From Clostridia bacterium (GTDB lineage: Bacteria; Bacillota; Clostridia; Christensenellales; DTU072), in assembly GCA_028699795.1 (NCBI GenBank), contig JAQVTZ010000010.1:1-19828 (forward strand): 19,828 nucleotides of DNA, read 5' to 3'. The position numbers and the translations under genes are program-made. Positions 1 to 6,416 of the stretch are shown in pieces. A model generated the notes under the pieces. That model worked only from the letters and a program-made list of their open reading frames with translations, ran no database searches and was not told the DNA's origin. The first letter of the stretch is position 1. Each line of letters opens with the position of its first letter.

Positions 1-1421
1 TCTGCCACCGAAACGACATCCTTCTCGAACAAGAGGTTTTTGAGGTAAGCAAAGCTGAAGTAAGAGGGGTTAATCATTTGCAAAGCGTCACCGACGCAAA
101 AGAGTTTGCGCGCAAGCGTTTGCATCAGGCAAAGGGATACCTCCGTCATGTCCTGCACTTCGTCGATAATTGCAAGCGAATAAGGCTCGGCGCCCTCTAT
201 TTTAGACAGCAGGCGGCGGCTCATGATATTGTTGTCGGCAAGTCCCTTTGCATGGAGATGGGCGGCATAATCTTTTGCCAGCGAATAGATGATTTCGCAT
301 TCGGGACGGTTGAAGCTGTCTTTGCGTTTTTCGGCGTACTCCTCTAGCGTCAGCAGTTTTTGGGGATGGGCAGGGTCTGCGCAGCCCAATACCATTCCGT
401 AAATCTCTTTAAATATGACCTCGTGCGAAAGATAGGCGATTTTGTTCAGCTTGCCCACAAGCTGGTGGTTTTTGATGTTTTTGACATAAGTCTTAACAAA
501 ATATCCTTCGTCCACGGAGGCGGCGCGCCCCGCGCGGTTGCGGTAAAGGTCTTCTATCAAATAATAGTCCACTTTATTATCGAGATAGTCCGTGATTTCT
601 TCTATTTTGGCGAGAATCTTTTCGTCCTCTCTTGCAGGGAAGGACATGGCAAACTTGGTTTCGATGGCTTTTTTGTGGTCTTTGTCCGCAAATACGATGC
701 GGCCTTCGCGATAATCGCGTATAAACGCTTTCAGGTTTTTGGTAAAAGCGTCCGCTCTTGCTCTTGTGTCCAGCAAAAGCCCGCGCGAATAGGTGGTATA
801 TAAGGTGCGCCCGTAATACCCTCTGCACGCCGTAAAGAGTATTTTGTTGATGCAAATATTGGTTTTTCCGCTTCCTGCGACTCCTTGCACCAGTACATTT
901 TGGTCTTCGATTTCCACAATGCGCTGCTGTTCTTCGTTAAGCAAGGGAAAATGGATTTGGTCGGCAAGTGAAAGATGATATAGCTTATGAAATTCCGTTC
1001 TGCTTGTAAGATGCTTGTCGGGGGTAATTTTGGCGCGGAACTTTTTATAATGGCGCAAATAGGCGGCAAAACTTTGGTCGTTGTGGCGTCCGTTGTTTTC
1101 TTTGTCGAAATAGTGAAAAAACACGATATCTTTGGGCTGAAGCATAATAGTCGCTTCCGTCATTTTGCCGAACTTCACCAAAAAAACATGCGCGCCGTCC
1201 GCCGTTTCTAAACGGAAACAGTCGATATCGTTGCGTAAGGAGGCGTTTTGGCCCAATAATTTTGTGTTGTTGATATGCAGAATCAGCCCTTCCGCAAGCT
1301 TCGATACAAATAAATCCGTATCGGCAAAGCGACGGGTCTCCTTAATAAACCGTTCCGTTTTATAGATGCCGCACTCGGAAGACAACACGCTTTTCGCGGC
1401 GTCTACGGTAAATTCCAACAT
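1..1421 (-). CDS. UvrD/Rep-like superfamily 1 helicase, 3' end cut by window edge
   Basis: The 473 visible codons, beginning at an ATG at 1421, stay open to the left edge, so the C-terminal half is missing. Residues 1-160 form a domain I do not recognise. The ATPase core then starts with Walker A GVAGSGKT (180-187), motif II IIDEVQD (418-424) and motif III GDALQMINPS (444-453). This order and the DExQD box are those of UvrD/Rep/HelD-type SF1 helicases, which move on single-stranded DNA or remodel nucleoprotein complexes in the cytoplasm. The start is supported by AGGAG (1429-1433) 7 nt upstream. The gene lies 50 nt after the ABC pair but appears to have its own promoter (1441-1469). It could be a HelD-like RNA polymerase remodeller or a nuclease-helicase; the missing C-terminus would decide. 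The helicase class is clear from the motifs; the specific role is not. Confidence 0.85.
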   Translation of the reverse strand, partial: MLEFTVDAAKSVLSSECGIYKTERFIKETRRFADTDLFVSKLAEGLILHINNTKLLGQNASLRNDIDCFRLETADGAHVFLVKFGKMTEATIMLQPKDIVFFHYFDKENNGRHNDQSFAAYLRHYKKFRAKITPDKHLTSRTEFHKLYHLSLADQIHFPLLNEEQQRIVEIEDQNVLVQGVAGSGKTNICINKILFTACRGYYGRTLYTTYSRGLLLDTRARADAFTKNLKAFIRDYREGRIVFADKDHKKAIETKFAMSFPAREDEKILAKIEEITDYLDNKVDYYLIEDLYRNRAGRAASVDEGYFVKTYVKNIKNHQLVGKLNKIAYLSHEVIFKEIYGMVLGCADPAHPQKLLTLEEYAEKRKDSFNRPECEIIYSLAKDYAAHLHAKGLADNNIMSRRLLSKIEGAEPYSLAIIDEVQDMTEVSLCLMQTLARKLFCVGDALQMINPSYFSFAYLKNLLFEKDVVSVA

Positions 1422-1440
1422 AGAGTAACTCCTACCGGTA

Positions 1441-1469
1441 ATTTTACCACATTTGCGGCGTTTGTACAA
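1441..1469 (-). promoter_or_regulatory. Sigma-70 type promoter with extended -10, upstream of the helicase gene
   Basis: Reading the minus strand, TTGTAC (1464-1469) is followed after exactly 17 nt by TAAAAT (1441-1446), with a TGn extension just before the -10. This is a strong match to a housekeeping promoter. The predicted transcription start, near 1434, falls immediately before the AGGAG ribosome site, so the leader would be only about 13 nt. It lies in the 50-nt gap after the exporter gene, so the helicase may be transcribed both by read-through and from here. Confidence 0.55.
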
Positions 1470-1471
1470 TG

Positions 1472-3361
1472 CTAGCTTAACTCAAACATTCCCATATAGA
1501 GTTGATAATACTTGCCTTTTTGTTGCAACAGGCTATCATGGTTGCCGCGCTCGATTATCTGTCCGTTTTCGAGCACCAATATCGCGTCGGCGTTGCGAAC
1601 GGTAGAGAGACGGTGGGCAATGACAAATACCGTGCGGCCGTGCATCAGTCCGTCCATGCCCTTTTCGATCAACCATTCGGTACGGGTGTCGATGGAACTG
1701 GTCGCTTCGTCTAAGATTAGCACGGGTGGATTAGCTACCGCCACGCGTGCAATCGAAAGCAATTGCCGTTGCCCTTGCGATAGGTTGGCGCCGTCTGCGG
1801 TAAGTACGGTATCGTAACCGTGGGGCAAGTGAGAGATGAAGAAGTCCGCGTTCGCGAGTTTTGCCGCGGCAAAGATTTCTTCATCGGTCGCATCCGGCCT
1901 TCCGTAACGGATATTTTCTTTGACCGTACCTGTAAACAGATGCGTATCCTGTAAAACCATGGCGAGAGAGCGGCGAAGGTCGTCTTTTTTGATTTTGTTG
2001 ATGTTGATACCGTCGTAGCGTATCTTGCCGTCGGGCAAATCATAAAAGCGGGTAAGAAGATTGGTGATCGTGGTTTTGCCCGCGCCCGTCGAGCCCACCA
2101 ATGCGATTTTTTGCCCGGGGGTGGCGTATAGCGAGACATCTTTTAATACGGTTTTGTTTTCTTCGTAGGCGAAGGTCACCGATTCGAAACGGATATCTCC
2201 TTTTAATTCGGTATAGGTCAGCGTGCCGTCTTTGTGCGGGTGTTTCCAAGCCCAACGCCCCGTGGTTGTTTCGCTCTCGGTAATGGTGCCGTCTTCAGAA
2301 ATAGTTGCGTTTACCAAACGCACATAACCGTCATCTACTTCGGGCTCGGTGTCCAACAGGTCGAAAATTCTTTCGGCGCCTGCGAGCGCAAGCAAAATGC
2401 CGTTAAACTGCTGTGCGGCATGTCCTATCGGCATCGAAAGCTGTCTGGAGTACTGCATAAAGGATACCAGCGTCGCAACGCCCGCGGCATAGGCCCCCAG
2501 TTGCCCGCCTATCACAAGGAAAGAGCCTATAATAGCAACCAACGCGTACAAAAGGTAAGACAGGTTGCCCATAATCGGCATAAGCATATTGGCATAGCTG
2601 TTGGCTGCAGTCGCGTTGTCGCAAAGTTCTTCGTTAAGACCTTTAAAGCCTTGTTTCACTTTCTGTTCGTGGCAGAATACTTTGGTCACCTTTTGACCTT
2701 CGATATACTCTTCGATATATCCGTTGACCTTGCTTAATGAAACTTGCTGTCTCATAAAATATTTGCCGCTTTTTTTGGCAAGACGGGCTACGGATATCAG
2801 CATCAAAGCAAGCATTCCTATGACGAAGATGGCAAGTTGCCAACTTAAAATCACCATCATGGTAAACATCGAGATAACCGATACGACCGTTGAGATGATT
2901 TGTGGCAACGCTTGCGCAATCAACTGGCGCAGGGCATCCGTGTCGTTTGTATAGCAAGACATGATTTCGCCATGGGTGCGTCCATCAAAGTAACGCAAGG
3001 GCAAACGCTGCATTTTTTCGAACATGGTATCCCTTATGACACGCATCACGCCGGTTACAACATTGATAATCATTCGCTCTTGCAAAAACAATGCGAAAAT
3101 TCCTGCAAAATAGATTGCAATCATTGTGCCGAATGCGCCCGCAAGATCGGCATAAGTCGCAAGCCCCAATTTAATGTTAATGATGATTTCGAGTACAATT
3201 TTAATATAATAGGTGGCTGCCACATTTGCAGCGACAGCGGTAAATAAGCCTAAAAGTGCGAATATCGCAGACCATTTAAACTTGCTGATATAGGACAAGA
3301 CCCTTGCAATGGTTTTGCCGGGATTCTTTACTTTTTGAGGGGATCTATTGATGTGTGCCAT
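1472..3361 (-). CDS. ABC exporter half-transporter, catalytically canonical subunit
   Basis: A 629-residue membrane protein with an N-terminal six-helix exporter domain (about 20-330) and a C-terminal ATPase domain (about 388-625). The ATPase has all consensus residues: Walker A GSTGAGKT (423-430), signature LSQGQ (527-531), Walker B LILDE with catalytic E552, and switch H583. Between the two domains is an extra segment of about 45 residues (345-388) with an acidic, Trp-rich stretch (WAWKHPHKDGT). I recall this insertion from clostridial members of the family. The start is set at the ATG at 3361, preceded by a GGGGGAG ribosome site; an upstream in-frame extension to 3421 would overlap the preceding gene. 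It begins 1 nt after the stop of the partner half-transporter, so the two are translationally coupled and should form a heterodimer of the LmrCD/BmrCD/TM287-288 type that exports drugs, lipids or peptides. The substrate is not predictable. Confidence 0.93.
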   Translation of the reverse strand: MAHINRSPQKVKNPGKTIARVLSYISKFKWSAIFALLGLFTAVAANVAATYYIKIVLEIIINIKLGLATYADLAGAFGTMIAIYFAGIFALFLQERMIINVVTGVMRVIRDTMFEKMQRLPLRYFDGRTHGEIMSCYTNDTDALRQLIAQALPQIISTVVSVISMFTMMVILSWQLAIFVIGMLALMLISVARLAKKSGKYFMRQQVSLSKVNGYIEEYIEGQKVTKVFCHEQKVKQGFKGLNEELCDNATAANSYANMLMPIMGNLSYLLYALVAIIGSFLVIGGQLGAYAAGVATLVSFMQYSRQLSMPIGHAAQQFNGILLALAGAERIFDLLDTEPEVDDGYVRLVNATISEDGTITESETTTGRWAWKHPHKDGTLTYTELKGDIRFESVTFAYEENKTVLKDVSLYATPGQKIALVGSTGAGKTTITNLLTRFYDLPDGKIRYDGININKIKKDDLRRSLAMVLQDTHLFTGTVKENIRYGRPDATDEEIFAAAKLANADFFISHLPHGYDTVLTADGANLSQGQRQLLSIARVAVANPPVLILDEATSSIDTRTEWLIEKGMDGLMHGRTVFVIAHRLSTVRNADAILVLENGQIIERGNHDSLLQQKGKYYQLYMGMFELS

Positions 3362-3362
3362 T

Positions 3363-5087
3363 TTATTCTCCCCCCTTTTGTTGCGAATGGTATACCTCGC
3401 GGTAAATACTGTTTGCGGCAAGCAACTCTTGATGCGTACCGATGGCGTCGATTTTACCGTTATTTAATACGATAATTTTATCCGCTTCTTTTACACTGTT
3501 GATTCTTTGTGCAATAATAATCACCGTCGTATTCGAGAGCTTTTTGCGCATTCCTTCGCGTATCTTGGCATCCGTTGCCGTATCGACTGCGCTCGTGCTG
3601 TCGTCCAGTATCATGATGCGCGGCTTCTTTAGTAGAGCCCGCGCGATACAAAGTCTTTGTTTTTGTCCGCCCGACACATTTACGCCGCCTTGTCCGAGGT
3701 CCGTATCGTATCCGCTGGGGAACGATCTGATAAATTCGTCCGCCTGCGCGATCTCGCAAGCCGCGGCAATCTCGGCTTCGGTCGCGTTTTCATCACCCCA
3801 TTGCAGATTTTCTCTGATTGTACCGGTAAACAATACATTTTTTTGGAGCACCATCGCAACCGCATCCCTTAGATTCTTTAATGTGTAACTCTTTACGGAC
3901 GCTCCTCCCACCAATACTTCGCCTTTTTGGACATCGTATAATCTGGGGATAAGCTGAACCAGCGAAGTCTTGGCGCTGCCGGTGCCGCCGATGATTCCCA
4001 CGGTTTCGCCCGCATTGATTTTGAAACTGATTCCGTTTAACACATAATTATCGCTCTTAGAATAGCTAAACGAAACCTCTCGGAACTCTACGCTACCGTC
4101 CCTAACCCTTTTTTCGGGGTCGGCGTCTGTATCGGCGATATCAGGTTCTTCATCCAACACCTCCACGATACGCTTTCCCGATGCCCTGCTGATGACAAGG
4201 TTAATAAGTATCATGGCAATTAACATAATGGACATCAAAATTTGTTGCACATAGGCAATAAAGCTGGAAAGCTGGCCTTCGGACATGGTATCGGATATCA
4301 CGAACTTTCCGCCGAACCATAAAATGGCCAACAAACATCCGTACATACAAAACATAAACAACGGCAAGCCGAACACCACGACTTTTTCCGCTTTCAGTTG
4401 CGCCCGTTGTACTGCCGAAGAGGCTTTGCGGAACTCCGCGGTCTCGTGACTTTCACGCACAAAAGACTTTACCACACGAATTGCGACAAGGTTTTCCTGC
4501 ACGCGGTTGTTCATTGCGTCGAACTTTTTAAACATTCTTTCGAATAGCGGGAACCCGAATCGAATCAATATAAACATCGCAACCGTCAGCACAGGCACAA
4601 CCGCCACAAAAGTTAACGCGAGCCGCGCATTTAAGGTCATCGCCATAATCACGCCGACGGTAAACATCAGCGGGGCGCGTACCGCGACCCTGATAAGCAA
4701 CATATACGCCATCTGAATAAAATTGATATCCGTAGTCAAGCGGGTAATGAGACTTCCCGTCGAAAATTTATCCACATTGTAGAACGAAAAATCCTGCACC
4801 TTGCCGAATACGCGGCTGCGAATGTTTTTGGCAAAACCCGCGCTTGCTTTCGCCGCAAAACGCGCCGAAAGCACACCAAAAAACAGCGATACCATCGCGC
4901 AAGCGATCATGATACAGCCATAAATAATAACATTGTCGGTATTGCCCGGTCGAATTCCTCTGTCTACAATAAAAGACATCAGGTAAGGGATGACGACCTC
5001 CAATCCTACCTCAAGTGTTACAAATAAAGCCGCCAGAAGGGAGGGTCGTTTGTATTCTCCTATTCCGGTGGCTAATTTCTTTATCAT
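3363..5087 (-). CDS. ABC exporter half-transporter, degenerate-site subunit
   Basis: 574 residues: six-helix exporter domain (about 15-305) followed by an ATPase domain (about 330-570). Walker A is GGTGSAKT (367-374), the signature is VSGGQ (471-475), and Walker B reads IMILDD, so D496 stands where the catalytic Glu would be. The switch histidine is also replaced, by Q527. These two changes are the hallmark of the degenerate subunit in heterodimeric exporters such as TM287/288 and LmrCD, where only one ATP site hydrolyses. The ATG at 5087 has GGGAG (5097-5101) 9 nt upstream. Its TAA is followed after a single base by the start of the second half-transporter, which carries the intact Glu and His. 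The esterase gene ends 61 nt upstream on the same strand, and a possible -10 box sits in that gap. No regulator or accessory binding protein is adjacent. Confidence 0.93.
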   Translation of the reverse strand: MIKKLATGIGEYKRPSLLAALFVTLEVGLEVVIPYLMSFIVDRGIRPGNTDNVIIYGCIMIACAMVSLFFGVLSARFAAKASAGFAKNIRSRVFGKVQDFSFYNVDKFSTGSLITRLTTDINFIQMAYMLLIRVAVRAPLMFTVGVIMAMTLNARLALTFVAVVPVLTVAMFILIRFGFPLFERMFKKFDAMNNRVQENLVAIRVVKSFVRESHETAEFRKASSAVQRAQLKAEKVVVFGLPLFMFCMYGCLLAILWFGGKFVISDTMSEGQLSSFIAYVQQILMSIMLIAMILINLVISRASGKRIVEVLDEEPDIADTDADPEKRVRDGSVEFREVSFSYSKSDNYVLNGISFKINAGETVGIIGGTGSAKTSLVQLIPRLYDVQKGEVLVGGASVKSYTLKNLRDAVAMVLQKNVLFTGTIRENLQWGDENATEAEIAAACEIAQADEFIRSFPSGYDTDLGQGGVNVSGGQKQRLCIARALLKKPRIMILDDSTSAVDTATDAKIREGMRKKLSNTTVIIIAQRINSVKEADKIIVLNNGKIDAIGTHQELLAANSIYREVYHSQQKGGE

Positions 5088-5123
5088 AATGTCAATCTCC
5101 CGGATGAGTTAATAAAATTTTCA

Positions 5124-5129
5124 ATTATA
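5124..5129 (-). promoter_or_regulatory. Possible -10 box for the ABC exporter pair
   Basis: A perfect TATAAT on the minus strand lies 37 nt before the ATG at 5087, in the 61-nt gap after the esterase gene. No convincing -35 hexamer is found at 16-18 nt spacing; that position falls on the esterase stop codon. It is therefore a weak candidate, and read-through from the esterase promoter is equally possible. Confidence 0.35.
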
Positions 5130-5148
5130 CTCTTGTTGTTGTATAAGG

Positions 5149-6051
5149 TTATTCCGCTTTAAGTTTGTCCAAAAACTTTACGACGGCGTCTATGTTCGGT
5201 TTGGTTCCTTTTTTAAAAGGCAACAAGTGCGAGCAATGCGAGTCGCCCTTAATGTTCCCGATGTAGGTATGTGTTTTTACGCCGTTATCTTTTAGTTTTT
5301 GCACCATCGCCTCTATTTGTCCGCCGCAAAAGCTGTCGTGCTCGGCTGCGGAAATAAAGGTTTCACACCAATGTTCATTTACATGGTTAAGCACATTGCT
5401 GCTTTCTTGTTGGGGGAACTCGTACCCGTACCCTTTGAAATTGGTGCCGAACACACAGTTGGTGATATCGGTCGACACGCCGAAAGGCGCTTTCGCGGTA
5501 AAACACTTTTGCAGATAGAAAGGCGCGCAAAAAGTAAGTAATGCCCGCAACGGCCGCCCGTTATATTGTGGCAAATTGAGGCTTTCGCGAAGGGCAGGGC
5601 TATAAATTGCGGCGGCTGCGTGAGCAGCATAATATCCGCCTGCAGAGTCTCCCGATAATACGATTTTGTCGAGGTCGAGATGGTATTTATCTTTTAGAGT
5701 ATTCACAAAGTTGAGAGAGTTTATCACATCTTCGGTTGCCGCGGGATACTTGTATTTGGGAGCAAGACGGTAATTGATATTTACAACAAACCAGCCGCGC
5801 GCGGCAATAAGCCTTGCAATTCCGCTACGGTACCTTTTGTCTCCGCACACATACCCTCCGCCGTGTACATTGACAAACACAGGACGGGGCGCGTCGCTTT
5901 TTGTATAATACACATCAGCCTTCGTAAACTTGCCGAAACGGGCGTCGAAAACAAGGTCGCGCTCTACCGTAACCGAAGCATCCCTTTTATAATTGCGCAA
6001 GGGGTGATTGACAAGGTCGCTGATTTTAAAAAATATCCTTGAAGTATGCAT
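5149..6051 (-). CDS. Alpha/beta hydrolase, HSL-type esterase/lipase
   Basis: 300 residues with the marks of the hormone-sensitive-lipase (bacterial family IV) esterases: the oxyanion-hole motif HGGG (63-66), YRLAPKYKYPAA (94-105), and nucleophile elbow GDSAG with S136. The acidic member is probably D239 or E237 in AAEHDS, and the base H272 or H275 in GDSHCSH. There is no signal peptide, so it should act in the cytoplasm on small acyl or acetyl esters; the substrate cannot be told. The ATG at 6051 is preceded by a GGGAGAGAG ribosome site. A good promoter (6201-6230) lies about 140 nt upstream, giving an unusually long leader. The ABC exporter genes follow 61 nt downstream on the same strand, so hydrolase and exporter may be co-transcribed. 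Confidence 0.88.
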   Translation of the reverse strand: MHTSRIFFKISDLVNHPLRNYKRDASVTVERDLVFDARFGKFTKADVYYTKSDAPRPVFVNVHGGGYVCGDKRYRSGIARLIAARGWFVVNINYRLAPKYKYPAATEDVINSLNFVNTLKDKYHLDLDKIVLSGDSAGGYYAAHAAAAIYSPALRESLNLPQYNGRPLRALLTFCAPFYLQKCFTAKAPFGVSTDITNCVFGTNFKGYGYEFPQQESSNVLNHVNEHWCETFISAAEHDSFCGGQIEAMVQKLKDNGVKTHTYIGNIKGDSHCSHLLPFKKGTKPNIDAVVKFLDKLKAE

Positions 6052-6194
6052 GTTCTCTCTCCCTTTTTTAATGCTATTAAGGAAATATAGCCGAATGGCC
6101 GTAAAAGCTAATTGCGCACGAAGCGTATCACTTTTTTACCGTATTTCTGAAGTGGTTCCTTCCCTAATAGAGTATTCTATATAATTAATTAATG
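6052..6194 (-). other. Long 5' leader of the esterase mRNA with short hairpins
   Basis: From the predicted transcription start (about 6194) to the ATG at 6051 there are about 143 nt without a gene. On the mRNA strand I see a 5-bp hairpin TTAAT-AGC-ATTAA (6068-6080) just before the ribosome site. Two flanking C residues (mRNA sense, 6081-6082) could also pair with the GGG of that site. A CACTT/AAGTG pair lies further upstream. No known riboswitch or T-box motif is recognised. The length alone makes it a candidate for regulation. Confidence 0.25.
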
Positions 6195-6200
6195 CAAGAA

Positions 6201-6230
6201 ATTATACTATTTTACAACCGAAAAAGTCAA
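6201..6230 (-). promoter_or_regulatory. Sigma-70 type promoter for the esterase (and perhaps ABC) genes
   Basis: On the minus strand TTGACT (6225-6230) and TATAAT (6201-6206) are separated by 18 nt. These are 5/6 and 6/6 matches to consensus. It is the strongest promoter in the 365-bp gap and lies immediately past the outer edge of the repeat copy at 6238-6300. Confidence 0.65.
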
Positions 6231-6237
6231 TGAAATA

Positions 6238-6300
6238 CAAATGGGAAACTCTATTTAGCCCCTTCGGGGAATTTTGGAGGAATTTTTGAGTGAAAAAGCG
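6238..6300 (-). repeat. Dispersed repeat, copy 1 (minus orientation)
   Basis: Read on the minus strand this segment matches the plus strand at 9005-9068. Over the best 49 positions (6238-6286 against 9020-9068) I count about 38 identities without gaps. They include AAATTCC, the core CGAAGG-GCTAAAT and the outer CCCA. With small gaps the match continues inward through TTTTTC-ACTC-AAAA. Inside it, CCCC-TTC-GGGG (6259-6269) is a tight 4-bp hairpin. The copy points away from the P-type ATPase gene, as does copy 2. I do not recognise the family; it could be a MITE-like or REP-like element or a conserved structured RNA. Confidence 0.6.
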
Positions 6301-6320
6301 ATACAAATCTGTACGCTTTT
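6294..6320 (-). terminator. Terminator-like hairpin downstream of the P-type ATPase gene
   Basis: An 11-bp stem with one bulged base: AAAAGCG (6294-6300) pairs with CGCTTTT (6314-6320) and TACA (6302-6305) with TGTA (6310-6313), loop 4 nt. On the minus strand the stem ends in TTTTT, as expected for an intrinsic terminator about 100 nt after the ATPase stop; the A/T-rich flanks could also work on the other strand. Part of the stem (6313-6321) can alternatively pair perfectly over 9 bp with 6336-6344, which would prevent the hairpin. Confidence 0.5.
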
Positions 6321-6389
6321 GCAGTAATCTGTAAACAAAAGCGTCATAAGGTGGCGGAACACAAAGCTTTACGTGGTAAGGGTATCTTG

Positions 6390-6404
6390 TTTCGCTTCGC
6401 GAAA
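6390..6404 (-). other. Small hairpin just after the ATPase stop codon
   Basis: TTTCGC (6390-6395) and GCGAAA (6399-6404) form a 6-bp stem with a 3-nt loop, 13 nt past the end of the ATPase gene; flanking TCT/AGA could lengthen it across a small bulge. On the minus strand no T-run follows, so it is more likely an mRNA 3'-end stabiliser than a terminator. Confidence 0.3.
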
Positions 6405-6416
6405 AGAGACAACTCC

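Noticed and set aside
3362..3421. A 20-residue N-terminal extension of the second ABC subunit
   Set aside because: It would overlap the end of the partner gene, while the ATG at 3361 has a strong ribosome site and the usual coupled spacing.
6259..6269. CCCC-TTC-GGGG as an independent terminator
   Set aside because: The stem is only 4 bp and no T-run follows directly on either strand; it is better treated as part of the repeat.
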